Assembly (NCBI RefSeq): GCF_014672715.2
Contig: NZ_CP058566.2
Span: forward strand, 1,984,001-2,048,000
Source of the DNA: Dehalogenimonas etheniformans
GTDB taxonomy: Bacteria > Chloroflexota > Dehalococcoidia > Dehalococcoidales > Dehalococcoidaceae
Direction of reading: 5' to 3'
Length of the DNA: 64,000 nt
Shown: piece by piece, positions 30,429 to 39,119 of the stretch
How positions within the stretch are numbered: position 1 is the stretch's first letter
Layout of the letters: every line of letters starts with the position of its first letter
The notes under the pieces: generated by a model
The model's input: the letters and a program-made list of their open reading frames with translations, nothing else
What the model was told of the DNA's origin: nothing
Database searches by the model: none
Made by a program: the position numbers and the translations under genes

Positions 30429-30496
30429 AGCACCTCCAATGAATTTATTTAAATGACTCCCCCAGCACTCTCTATAACGCCTGAGCCGCATTTCAG

Positions 30497-32575
30497 TTAG
30501 CCTTTCCGCAAACGGAGCAGCCTTGCATTGACCGCCACGATGACCGTCGAGAGCGACATTAAAACGGCTCCGGCCGCCGGGCTGAGTAAAACGCCCAGAC
30601 CGTAAAAAGCGCCGGCGGCTGCCGGAATGGCCAATGCGTTATAACCGGTCGCCCAGGCAAGGTTTTGCGTCATCTTGCGGTAGGTGTCCTGCGATAATTC
30701 GAAGATGGATAGGACATCCGCGGGATTGGAACGGACCAGGATGACATCGGCCGTTGCCTGGGCGATCTCGGTACCGGCGCCAACAGCGATGCCGAGATCG
30801 GCCTGAGCCAGTGCCGGCGCATCGTTAACCCCGTCGCCGGTCATAGCAACCGAGAGTCCACGAGACTGGAGTTCTTTTACCCTAGAGGCTTTTTGTTCCG
30901 GCAGCACCCCCGCCAGATACTCGTCCAGCCCGAGTTCCGAGGCCACCCATGCCGCAACCTCTTCCCGGTCTCCGGTCATCATGATCACTCTTTTACCCAG
31001 GCTCTTTAGCCGAGCCACCGCACCCCTCGATTCCGGACGAATAACATCAGCCAAAGCTATAGCGCCGGAAACCTTCCCGTTGACGACGACGAACACCACC
31101 GTCTTGCCCTGTTTAAAGAGTCCCTCGAGTTTAGAGCGGTCATAAGAAAGCTTCAACTCTTCTAGGTAACCGGGGCTAGCCACCAGAACGTCGTTCCCGC
31201 GAACCTTACCCTGGGCACCGCGGCCTGAGAGCGATTTAAATTCGGATAACTCGTAGTTACCGGCAGCCTCATCCACAATACCGCGGGCAAGGGGATGGGA
31301 TGAATGCTGCTCCACCGAGGCGGCAAGTTTCAGGAGTTCAACTCGATCCAGGTCGGCCAGTACGACTATATCGCTCACCCCGAACTCCCCAGTGGTCAGG
31401 GTACCGGTCTTATCGAAGACGATGGCATCGATAGCACGAGCGCGTTCAAAGGCATTTCGGTCACGGATCAGCAGCCCTCGGCGCGCCGACAAGCTCGTCG
31501 AAACGGCGATCACCAGAGGCACCGCCAGACCGAGAGCGTGTGGGCAGGCGATGACCATAACCGTGACCATCCGCTCCACCGCAAATCCCGCAGGGCGGCC
31601 GGAAACGGACAGCCAGGCCGCCAGGGTGATCAGGCCTGCACCGACAGCAATGACGGTCAGCCAGCGGGCAGCCCGGTCTGCTATGTCCTGGGCGCGGCTC
31701 TTTGATTCCTGGGCTTCGGCTACGAGGCGCGCCACCTGGGAAAGGTAGGATTCCTCCCCGGTGAGGCTCACAGCGATTATGAGCGAACCCTCTCCATTGA
31801 CCGAGCCGCCGATGACCTTAGCTCCCGAGGACTTATCGACCGGTGCCGATTCACCGGTAAGCAAAGATTCGTCGACAGAACTCTGGCCACTTTCGACTTC
31901 GGCATCGGCCGGGATTTTTTCACCCGGCTTGACTAGGACCCGATCGCCCTTCAGCAATTGATCGGCTGGGACATCCTCGATCATGCCGGTTCCAGAAAAG
32001 CGGTGGGCAACCGCGGGAAGCAGCTTGGCTAGCTCCTCGACCGCGCGTGACGCCCCGGCGACGGAACGCATCTCGATCCAGTGTCCCAGGAGCATGATGT
32101 CCACCAGGGTCGCCAGTTCCCAGTAGAAGATCTCTCCCGTTAGGCCCAGACTCACCGCCGATGAATAAAAAAAGGCGACGGAGATGGCCAGCGTCACCAG
32201 GGTCATCATGCCGGGGTTGCGTTCGGACAGTTCCCTCTTAAAGCCGACAAGGAAAGGCCAGCCGCCGTAGAGGTAGACAAAAGCCGCCAGAGCCCACAGC
32301 AACGCACTGGCACCGGTAAAGTCGAAGTTGAAATTGAAGGTGTCCTGGATAAATGGGGATAAAACCAGGATCGGTATGGTAACCGCCAGGCAGATCCGAA
32401 ACCGCCGCGCGAAATCCGCCGTCATGTGTCCGGCGTGACGCCCGCCGCTCATTTTCGAGTGGTCCATCCCGGGCATAGCGGACATATTCACGCCTGTGCG
32501 GGCATCATGAGCCATATGAGACACCCCGTGCCGACCCATCTGATTATGAGAGTAAGCCATTCCACCCATTTCCAT
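30497..32575 (-). CDS. copB: CopB-type heavy-metal P1B-ATPase
   Basis: A 692-residue P-type ATPase. The first about 50 residues are rich in Met and His ([36 protein letters not shown]). Transmembrane helices and the actuator domain ([12 protein letters not shown]) follow, then the sixth-helix motif [13 protein letters not shown], phosphorylation site DKTGTLTTG, and nucleotide region [22 protein letters not shown] rather than CPC motif marks the CopB subgroup, described as exporting copper or silver ions. No MerR or CopY-type regulator is adjacent. Confidence 0.93.
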   Translation of the reverse strand: MEMGGMAYSHNQMGRHGVSHMAHDARTGVNMSAMPGMDHSKMSGGRHAGHMTADFARRFRICLAVTIPILVLSPFIQDTFNFNFDFTGASALLWALAAFVYLYGGWPFLVGFKRELSERNPGMMTLVTLAISVAFFYSSAVSLGLTGEIFYWELATLVDIMLLGHWIEMRSVAGASRAVEELAKLLPAVAHRFSGTGMIEDVPADQLLKGDRVLVKPGEKIPADAEVESGQSSVDESLLTGESAPVDKSSGAKVIGGSVNGEGSLIIAVSLTGEESYLSQVARLVAEAQESKSRAQDIADRAARWLTVIAVGAGLITLAAWLSVSGRPAGFAVERMVTVMVIACPHALGLAVPLVIAVSTSLSARRGLLIRDRNAFERARAIDAIVFDKTGTLTTGEFGVSDIVVLADLDRVELLKLAASVEQHSSHPLARGIVDEAAGNYELSEFKSLSGRGAQGKVRGNDVLVASPGYLEELKLSYDRSKLEGLFKQGKTVVFVVVNGKVSGAIALADVIRPESRGAVARLKSLGKRVIMMTGDREEVAAWVASELGLDEYLAGVLPEQKASRVKELQSRGLSVAMTGDGVNDAPALAQADLGIAVGAGTEIAQATADVILVRSNPADVLSIFELSQDTYRKMTQNLAWATGYNALAIPAAAGAFYGLGVLLSPAAGAVLMSLSTVIVAVNARLLRLRKG

Positions 32576-32634
32576 AAATCCATTCTATGGTAGGAGGAAC
32601 TCAAGTCGGTAATCGGCTGTACCCGAAGGAAATG

Positions 32635-32661
32635 AAAAAGGCGACCTCGATGAGGTCGCCT
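32635..32661 (-). terminator. Intrinsic terminator after fmdB-like gene
   Basis: GGCGACCTC-3-GAGGTCGCC at about 32640-32660 is followed on the minus strand by TTTTTCATTT. It separates the FmdB-type gene from the copper ATPase. Confidence 0.88.
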
Positions 32662-32685
32662 CAAGTGAAAAACGCGGATAATGCT

Positions 32686-32904
32686 CTAATGGCATGAACC
32701 GCAGGATGATGACGAGCAGCTGGAGCAGCCGCCTCCGCCCCCCATGCTCTCGCCCCCTGAACCCTTGGCCATAAACGTGGAAGCAATCCGTTTTGCCTGC
32801 CCTTTGCAGACCGGACATTCTGCTGGATCAGATGATTGGCTCATCGGGCGCAGCAGGTCGAATTTCTTGCGGCAATCCATGCAACGGTATTCATAAATCG
32901 GCAT
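32686..32904 (-). CDS. FmdB-family zinc-ribbon protein
   Basis: A 72-residue protein with the FmdB-type start MPIYEYRCMDCRKKFDLLRP and a zinc ribbon (CMDC and CPVC). It ends in a glycine/serine/cysteine-rich tail (GGGGGCSSCSSSSCGSCH) with five extra cysteines and a terminal histidine. The family is often assigned as a putative regulator on weak evidence. The tail may bind metal. It has its own terminator and a GGAGACTG ribosome site. Confidence 0.9.
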   Translation of the reverse strand: MPIYEYRCMDCRKKFDLLRPMSQSSDPAECPVCKGQAKRIASTFMAKGSGGESMGGGGGCSSCSSSSCGSCH

Positions 32905-33026
32905 TGTTTTCAGTCTCCTATCGTTACTTATTTTAATCCCGCGAAGCCCACGGCGTCAATTCCCCCTAACATAAAATTGCTACGCCGACATCCAATCTGT
33001 TATATTTACGCGGATTTTCCCCTGGC

Positions 33027-33920
33027 GTGACTGGATTGAACTGGCCTCAGATTCTACTTAACTCGGCAGTAACCGGAAGCCTGTACCTCATCTCAGCCAT
33101 TTCGCTGACGCTGGTGTATGGGTTAGCCAAGTTTCCAAACTTTGCACACGCCGAGATCATGTCTCTCGGCGGTTTCATGGGCTTCTGGATCAGCGAACAG
33201 CTTGGCGCTCCGTTGCCGGTCGCCTTCCTTGTTGCCTTTATCTCCGCCGGCATCGCCGGATTCCTGAGTTACCGGTTGATTTTCAAGCCGTTGTCGGACA
33301 AGGGAGCCAGCCTTATCCACCTCATGGTCGCCTCCATGGCTCTCGGCTTCATTCTGCGCCACACCGAAGGGCAGATCTGGGGTTTCGCCCCGCTAACTTT
33401 CCAAAAGATAGTTTGGCCTAGCTGGGAAGTGGGCTCAGTCCACATAACACTGGACTGGATCATCCTCATCGCCACCGCGATTTTAATCGGCATCGCCCTT
33501 CATTTCATGATGACCCGGACCAAGATCGGTAAAGCCATAAGAGCGACAGCTTCCAATCCCAAACTCGCTTTGTCATCCGGGATCAATACGACAAGAGTGC
33601 TGGTCATCACCTGGTTCGTTTCTGCCGGTCTGGCCGGTATAGCCGGGCTTTTTCGCGGCGTTGAAACCCGCGTCTCACCCTACCTGGGGTGGGATATTCT
33701 GCTACCGACCTTTGCCGTCGCCATGCTGGGCGGCATCGGCAGCTTTTACGGGGCCATGGTAGCGGCGATCATCATTGGGCTGGCAGAGAATATCGGCGTA
33801 GTGTTGCTTGCCCAGGCAGGACTCTCCACCGATTACAGGATGGCGATCCCATTTATTATCCTCATCGCAGTATTGATCTTCAGGCCGCAGGGTCTGGCCA
33901 AGGCTTTCAAGGGAAATTGA
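33027..33920 (+). CDS. livH: Branched-chain amino acid ABC permease LivH-like
   Basis: A 297-residue permease with about eight membrane segments, starting at GTG (MTGLNWPQILLNSAVTGSLY). The family signature SLTLVYGLAKFPNFAHAEIM is present near residue 25. It is the first gene of a run livH-livM-livG-livF and a binding protein at 36655, typical of uptake systems for leucine/isoleucine/valine or for other small ligands such as amides and urea. The substrate cannot be told from sequence. Confidence 0.93.
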   Translation: MTGLNWPQILLNSAVTGSLYLISAISLTLVYGLAKFPNFAHAEIMSLGGFMGFWISEQLGAPLPVAFLVAFISAGIAGFLSYRLIFKPLSDKGASLIHLMVASMALGFILRHTEGQIWGFAPLTFQKIVWPSWEVGSVHITLDWIILIATAILIGIALHFMMTRTKIGKAIRATASNPKLALSSGINTTRVLVITWFVSAGLAGIAGLFRGVETRVSPYLGWDILLPTFAVAMLGGIGSFYGAMVAAIIIGLAENIGVVLLAQAGLSTDYRMAIPFIILIAVLIFRPQGLAKAFKGN

Positions 33921-33924
33921 TGCG

Positions 33925-34073
33925 ATGAACAGGAGAAAATCCGAAATCCGAATATCGAAATTCGAACCAAATTCGAATAATCAAAACTCGAAATACCAAA
34001 CTGTTTCGGGTTCGGGATATTCGCGCTTTGGATTTGTTTCGTGCTCCGGATTTCGTGCTTCGAGTTTGAAATA
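33925..34073. repeat. AT-rich intergenic repeat between livH and livM
   Basis: The 149-bp gap inside the operon consists of AATCCGAAATCCGAATATCG-type units and their inverse (TTTCGTGCTTCGAGTTTG). This gives a long potential hairpin. Similar A/T words in direct and inverted orientation occur at three other intergenic gaps in the window. Confidence 0.65.
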
Positions 34074-34075
34074 AA

Positions 34076-35008
34076 ATGGATCCGATACTTGTATACATAT
34101 TAAACGCACTGGTGTACGTGGGGATCTTCTCCATCGTCGCCCTGTCGCTGAATGCCGAGTACGGCTATACCGGCCTCGCTAGCTTCGGCAAAGTCGCCTA
34201 TTTCATGATCGGAGCCTACGGCTTCGCGATTCTGGTTGAAGCCGGGATTCCCTGGCCTGTGGCTATCATTCTTGCCGCGATCATCGCCTCTTTTTTCGGC
34301 TTACTTGTGGCGTTGCCGGCGATACGTCTCAGAGAAGACTACTTGGCGATCGTCACTCTGACCTTCGGTGAAATTCTGCGCATATTCATCAAAGCTGAAG
34401 ATTGGCTGGCCAACGGAGTGTGGGGCATCTCAGTGCCGCCGTCATTTGCGACAGGCAACTTCTCCAATCAGCTGATCATCAACATCATCCTGGTGGGCGC
34501 CGTTCTGATTATCTGCTACTTCTTCATGCGGCTGCTGGCGAATTCGCCTTTCGGGCGGATCATGAGAGCCTTGCGGGACGATGAAACCGCAGCCGATGCC
34601 ATCGGCAAGAACAGGGTGAAATACAAGGCGCAGGTATTCATGATCGGTTCGGCCATGGCCGGAGTTGGCGGGGCACTGTTCGCCAATTTCATCGGCTATA
34701 TCACACCCGACTCTTTCCTGCCGATAATCACATTTACCATCTGGATGATGGTCATCCTGGGCGGACCGGGCTCCAATATAGGCGTGATTATCGGCGCCGC
34801 GGCGGTCCAATTGTTCGAACGCGGGACGATAATCCTCAAGGACTATATTCACCTGCCCATCGACCCGACCAACGTCCAGAACATTCTGTTCGGCTTGATC
34901 ATCATCGTCATACTGATGTACCGCCCGAGCGGGCTTTTCGAGGAAAGCAAGGTGAACACACTCGGAACGAGGAGGGCCATGCGATGGTTGAACCCCTCCT
35001 CAAAGTAG
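34076..35008 (+). CDS. livM: Branched-chain amino acid ABC permease LivM-like
   Basis: A 310-residue permease with about nine membrane segments. It has the LivM pattern SLNAEYGYTGLASFGKVAYF and the cytoplasmic loop NSPFGRIMRALRDDETAADA that contacts the ATPases. It is separated from livH by a repeat and overlaps livG by 25 bp, which implies coupled translation with the ATPase gene. It forms the second half of the translocation pore. Confidence 0.94.
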   Translation: MDPILVYILNALVYVGIFSIVALSLNAEYGYTGLASFGKVAYFMIGAYGFAILVEAGIPWPVAIILAAIIASFFGLLVALPAIRLREDYLAIVTLTFGEILRIFIKAEDWLANGVWGISVPPSFATGNFSNQLIINIILVGAVLIICYFFMRLLANSPFGRIMRALRDDETAADAIGKNRVKYKAQVFMIGSAMAGVGGALFANFIGYITPDSFLPIITFTIWMMVILGGPGSNIGVIIGAAAVQLFERGTIILKDYIHLPIDPTNVQNILFGLIIIVILMYRPSGLFEESKVNTLGTRRAMRWLNPSSK

Positions 35009-35763
35009 AAAACCTGATAAAAAACTACGGCGGCCTGTGCGCCGTGGATGGCGTCAGCCTGGAGGTCGGGCGGGGCCAGTTCGTGGCGCTGGTCGGTCCC
35101 AACGGCTGCGGCAAGACGACGCTTCTATCTTCGATATACGGGCTCCGGCCTTCTGACGGGGGTCAGGTCACTTTTGCCGGGAGGCACATAGAAAAACTAT
35201 CGCCTCACCAGATATTCGACCTGGGTATGGGCAATGCATTCCAATTCCCCCGGCTGTTCCCGAGCATGACGGTACTGGACAATATGATCATCGCCGCACG
35301 CAACCAACGAGGCGACCACCTCTGGAACTCACTCTTCCGCCGCGGCGCTTGGCACCGCGACGAGGAGCGGCTGGCTATCCGGGCGATGCAGCTTTTGGAG
35401 CTGCTGAACCTGTCCCACCTGACCTTTGCCAAGGCGGGAGAAATGTCCGGCGGCCAGCAGAAACTCCTGGAAATCGGCCGGACGCTCATGGCCGAACCTG
35501 AAATGATGCTGCTGGACGAGCCGGCGGCCGGAGTTAACCCGGTGCTTGGAAGGCAGATCTTTGCCGAACTCGACAAGCTAAAGCGCGAAAAAGGCATGAG
35601 TTTCCTGATCATCGAACACCGCCTGGAACTTATCATGGCATTCACCGACTGGGTGTACGTGATGGACCGGGGCAAGATCGCTCTCCAGGGCGAACCGGAA
35701 AAAGTGATCAACGACCCGGTCTTCTTTGAAGTTTATATCGGCGCTACCAAGGAGAAATCCTAG
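34984..35763 (+). CDS. livG: Branched-chain amino acid ABC ATPase LivG-like
   Basis: A 259-residue ABC ATPase. Walker A is GPNGCGKTTL (about residue 38), the signature is MSGGQQKLLEIGR, Walker B is MMLLDEPAAG, and the switch His lies in LIIEHRL. It overlaps the livM end and precedes livF with no gap. It powers uptake by the LivHM pore. The signature lacks the second Ser of the usual LSGG, having MSGG, which is common in LivG. Confidence 0.95.
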   Translation: MVEPLLKVENLIKNYGGLCAVDGVSLEVGRGQFVALVGPNGCGKTTLLSSIYGLRPSDGGQVTFAGRHIEKLSPHQIFDLGMGNAFQFPRLFPSMTVLDNMIIAARNQRGDHLWNSLFRRGAWHRDEERLAIRAMQLLELLNLSHLTFAKAGEMSGGQQKLLEIGRTLMAEPEMMLLDEPAAGVNPVLGRQIFAELDKLKREKGMSFLIIEHRLELIMAFTDWVYVMDRGKIALQGEPEKVINDPVFFEVYIGATKEKS

Positions 35764-36483
35764 ATGACCGATATTTTCACCGCCTCAAAAATCGTTGCCG
35801 GTTATGGCGACGTCCACATAGTGAACGGCGTCTCTTTGCGGCTTGAGGAAGCCGGAAGTGTGGCCATCGTCGGTCCAAACGGCAGCGGCAAATCCACCCT
35901 GGTCAAGAGTTTCTTGGGGTTCGCCCACCTGTTCAGCGGCAAAATCACTTTCGAAGGCAATGACATCACCGGACTTTCGTCGGATAGAACTGTGGCGCTG
36001 GGCTTGGGTTACGTTCCGCAAACCGACAACGTCTTCAGGAACCTGTCCATCCAGGAAAACCTGGAAATGGGCGCCTTCATCCGCACCGACCGTTCCCAGG
36101 TCAAGGCCGATATCGAGAGCATGTACCAGATATTCCCTGAACTTGAGCGGCGCAAGAAGTTTTATGCCGGAAGCCTTTCGGGAGGCGAACGTCAGATGCT
36201 GGCGATCGCCCGGGCGATGATGGCTAAGCCGCGGGTGCTTCTACTGGACGAACCCCTCGCCTCCCTTTCCCACAAAGCTGCTGAGGGTATCCTGGATAAG
36301 CTGAGACTGATCAACAGCCACGGTACGGGACTCATCGTCATCGAGCAGGATACCCGGCGCATCCTGGCTTTTGCCAAGCGGGCTTACATCCTGGTAGGAG
36401 GACAACTTGCCCTGGAGGGTGAAGCCTCAACTATCCTGGAAAACGAGGACGCCAGGAAAAAATACCTTGGACTCGCCGGTTAA
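35764..36483 (+). CDS. livF: Branched-chain amino acid ABC ATPase LivF-like
   Basis: A 239-residue ABC ATPase that begins directly after the livG stop. Walker A is GPNGSGKSTL, the signature is LSGGERQMLAIAR, Walker B is VLLLDEPLASLS, and the switch His is replaced by Gln in IVIEQDTRR, as often in LivF. It makes a heterodimer with LivG. It is followed by a 170-bp gap and then the binding-protein gene. Confidence 0.95.
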   Translation: MTDIFTASKIVAGYGDVHIVNGVSLRLEEAGSVAIVGPNGSGKSTLVKSFLGFAHLFSGKITFEGNDITGLSSDRTVALGLGYVPQTDNVFRNLSIQENLEMGAFIRTDRSQVKADIESMYQIFPELERRKKFYAGSLSGGERQMLAIARAMMAKPRVLLLDEPLASLSHKAAEGILDKLRLINSHGTGLIVIEQDTRRILAFAKRAYILVGGQLALEGEASTILENEDARKKYLGLAG

Positions 36484-36654
36484 CCTTCCGGCACGAAATT
36501 TAATTTTCTGCTGATAATTTTAACCCACAAAAGTCCTAACACTAACTTTACAAACGTGATGGCACTAGGGCTTTGGTACTATCAGTGTTGACAGGTAATC
36601 GTTAAGCGTTGTAATATCAGCCAAATTTCTCATTTTATGGAAAGGGGGACCCAG

Positions 36655-37845
36655 GTGTTTAAAAAGGCAGTTATTCTTCTCCTGACACTTGTCATGGCAG
36701 TCACCTTTGCCGCCTGCGGCAGCGGCAACAACAACACTACAGGCCCAACCACCTCCGCTCCGCCCGCCGACGTTAACCTCGGCGTGGTTATGGATCAAAC
36801 CGGCGCCCTGTCAGGCATCGGCGGAAGCTTAGTCAAAAGCATCCAGCTTGCCGTCGAACAGGCAAATGCCACCGGCGGCATCAACGGCGCCAATATCAAA
36901 CTGTGGATTGAAGACGGCAAGACCGACCCAGCTGCGGGCTTTGAAGCCATCAAGAAATTAGCCCAAATTAACGGTTGCAAGGTCATAATCGGCCCCATGA
37001 TCTCCGGTGCGGCCATGTCATCAGGTCAGTGGGCTCTTGATAATAAGGTCCTGCTGATTTCACCCTCGGCGACTTCACCTGATATCGCACAGCAGGCTTG
37101 GCGCCAATTCTTCATCAGAACCGCCACCACCGACGATGTCCAAGGCAAGGCTATGGCCAAGATCATCACCGACGCCGGAACAAACAAGAAAGTCGCCTTC
37201 ATGGTACAGAACAACCAGTACGGCGTCGGCATTGCTAATGCTGTTACCGCTGCTCTGGCTGGTAAGGCTACTATTGTCTCCACCATCAAGTACGACCCGG
37301 TTAAGCTCGACTACCTGTCTGAATTACAGCAGATCAAGGCCGCTGCGCCGGACTTCATCGTCCATGCCGGATACGAGGATGATGCCATCATTGTCTTCAA
37401 ACAGGCCGCTCAACTCGGACTCGGCAAGCCGATCCAGTGGATCACCTCCGAAGGCGTCAAGGCTGCCAAGACCCTTACCGACGCCCAGGCTGCTGCCTTC
37501 ATGGCTCAGTCTGTTGTCGGTACCAACCCGGTTTCTCAAGGCACCCAGTTCGACACTTTCAAGGCTGCCTACAAAGCCAAATTCAACGAAGAACCGGGGA
37601 CTTATAACGACACCGTTTACGATGCCACGAGGCTGGCGATCGCCGCAATGAAGACCGCCGGTACCACCGATTCCGCCAAGATCGCCGCCGCCGTACTGGC
37701 CGCCGGTCAAAACTATGCTGGCGCCTCCGGCCCGATCACCTTCAACCAGTACGGTGACCGGACCTCCGCCACCTTCGAGGAATGGGGTGTCGTCCAGAGT
37801 GGCAGCACCTATACCTATACCCAGATCAAGCTGATCACATCCTAG
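36655..37845 (+). CDS. livK: ABC substrate-binding lipoprotein LivK-like
   Basis: About 396 residues from GTG 36655, chosen because AAAGGGGGAC lies at the right distance; the frame also contains an ATG at 36637 that overlaps this ribosome site. The signal KKAVILLLTLVMAVTFAACG has a lipobox ending at Cys. The mature protein is a type I periplasmic-binding fold (VNLGVVMDQTGALSGIGGSL, then VIIGPMISGAAMSSGQWALD). It captures the ligand for LivHMGF. A gap after livF and a strong terminator behind suggest extra expression of the binding protein. Confidence 0.94.
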   Translation: MFKKAVILLLTLVMAVTFAACGSGNNNTTGPTTSAPPADVNLGVVMDQTGALSGIGGSLVKSIQLAVEQANATGGINGANIKLWIEDGKTDPAAGFEAIKKLAQINGCKVIIGPMISGAAMSSGQWALDNKVLLISPSATSPDIAQQAWRQFFIRTATTDDVQGKAMAKIITDAGTNKKVAFMVQNNQYGVGIANAVTAALAGKATIVSTIKYDPVKLDYLSELQQIKAAAPDFIVHAGYEDDAIIVFKQAAQLGLGKPIQWITSEGVKAAKTLTDAQAAAFMAQSVVGTNPVSQGTQFDTFKAAYKAKFNEEPGTYNDTVYDATRLAIAAMKTAGTTDSAKIAAAVLAAGQNYAGASGPITFNQYGDRTSATFEEWGVVQSGSTYTYTQIKLITS

Positions 37846-37865
37846 AAAAACTCGTTGACTACTAA

Positions 37866-37897
37866 AGAGAGGCGCTCATCGGAGCGCCTCTCTTTTT
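37866..37897 (+). terminator. Intrinsic terminator after livK
   Basis: A perfect 12-bp stem AGAGAGGCGCTC-4-GAGCGCCTCTCT is followed by TTTTTATT. It separates the liv operon from tRNA-Sec. Confidence 0.93.
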
Positions 37898-37925
37898 ATT
37901 GCTAGCCTGAACGTTATGTTATAAT
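37896..37925 (+). promoter_or_regulatory. Promoter of tRNA-Sec
   Basis: TTATTG (37896-37901) and TATAAT (37920-37925) are spaced 18 bp, 11 bp before the tRNA 5' end. The -35 overlaps the U-tract of the upstream terminator. Confidence 0.6.
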
Positions 37926-37936
37926 TTGCGCCTAGT

Positions 37937-38031
37937 GGAGGCGGATAGGCTCTGGTGGGCCTCGCGGTCTTCAAAACCGTAGGCGGCGGCGCAAACCGTC
38001 GCGGGGGGTTCGATTCCCTTCCCCTCCGCCA
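37937..38031 (+). tRNA. selC: tRNA-Sec (anticodon TCA)
   Basis: A 95-nt tRNA with the anticodon arm ACGGT-CTTCAAA-ACCGT type loop (TCA), a long variable arm (GGCGGCGGCGC...GTCGCGG), T-loop TTCGATT and discriminator G before the encoded CCA. It decodes UGA as selenocysteine. The extended acceptor stem GGAGGCGG against CCCCTCC appears to contain one C-C mismatch at position 6. It is followed on the same strand by selD, selA and selB, so the whole insertion machinery is in one block. Confidence 0.92.
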
Positions 38032-38068
38032 CTTACCCCAAATTCCGTTCCGAAAGGGGGTGGGGCAG

Positions 38069-39109
38069 ATGGCTAAACGCCTGACCGAATATTCAGCGTA
38101 CTCCGGTTGAGCGGCTAAGATAGGTCCGGGTGACCTAGCTAAAGCCCTGTGCGGCTTGCCTCTTAAATCCTACCCCGAAGTCCTGGTCGGCCTGGATAAA
38201 GCCGACGATGCCGGAGTTTACCAGCTCACGCCCGAAATCGCCCTGGTGCAAACGATCGATGTTATCACTCCCATCGTCGACGACCCCTTTGCTTTCGGGC
38301 AGGTAGCCGCCGCCAACTCTCTTTCCGATGTCTATGCTATGGGCGGTCGCCCGGTGACGGCGATGAGCTTCGTCGGTTTCCCAAGCGGTAAAATGGAAAT
38401 AGAAATTCTCCGGCTCATCCTGGAGGGCGCCATCTCCAAGCTCGACGAGGCAGGCTGCGCGTTAGTGGGCGGCCATTCCGTGAAAGACGATGAGATCAAA
38501 TTTGGGCTATCGGTGACCGGCGTTATCGACCCGAAGAATGTGCTCACCAAGGGCGGGGAGAGGCCGGGGGATAAGCTGATCTTGACCAAACCGCTAGGCA
38601 CGGGCATCCTGAACACCGCACTCAAAGGCGGCCAGCTTAATGAAACTGAGACGGACGCAGTCATTTCGCAGATGGCATCCTTGAATAAGTCCGCCGCCGA
38701 AGTGATGACCGCATTGGGAGCCCACGCCTCCACCGACATCACCGGTTTCGGGCTTGTCGGCCATGCTGCTGAAATGGTCACTCTCGGCGAGGTTTGTTTC
38801 AGATTGAATTGGAATAAGATACCATTGATGGAAGGTGCGGAGCGCTGGGCCAAAGCGGGGCTGATCCCGGGGGGGGCATACTCCAATCGGGAATATCGAG
38901 AGGACTTACTCGATATTGAAATGGACCTCAAAGAGTGGATGCTGGATATCCTCTTCGATCCGCAGACATCAGGTGGTCTTCTGATCGCCGCCCCGGGATC
39001 AGTCGCGGACGAAATGCTCAGACGGATTCGCGCCGCTGGTTGCCAGACCGCCGCCATTATCGGCGAAGTGGTCGCCGAACCTAAAGGCAGGATAATCATC
39101 ACTGAATAG
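38069..39109 (+). CDS. selD: Selenophosphate synthase, itself a selenoprotein
   Basis: 346 codons from ATG 38069 (GGGGGTGGGG upstream), including an in-frame TGA at codon 14 (38108-38110) in the context YSAYSG-U-AAKIGPGDL, the position of the catalytic Cys/Sec in SelD. Downstream are DDPFAFGQVAAANSLSDVYA and GFGLVGHAAEM, typical of the AIRS-like ATP-binding and catalytic domains. The enzyme makes selenophosphate from selenide and ATP for SelA. A SECIS-like hairpin follows the TGA, and the Sec tRNA, selA and selB are adjacent, so read-through is expected. Ordinary ORF calling would start wrongly at TTG 38156. Confidence 0.94.
38108..38146 (+). promoter_or_regulatory. UGA-Sec codon and bacterial SECIS-like hairpin
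   Basis: TGA at 38108-38110 is followed by a hairpin with upper stem TAGGTC/GACCTA (38121-38137) around loop CGGGT and a lower stem GGCT/AGCC (38113-38116 with 38143-38146). The loop begins 16 nt after the TGA and carries a G in its first two positions, matching the known layout of bacterial SECIS elements bound by SelB. Confidence 0.75.
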
Positions 39110-39119
39110 AGGCAGAAAA

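Noticed and set aside
38332-39102. A 256-codon minus-strand ORF over selD
   Set aside because: selD is certain on the other strand. This is a shadow frame.
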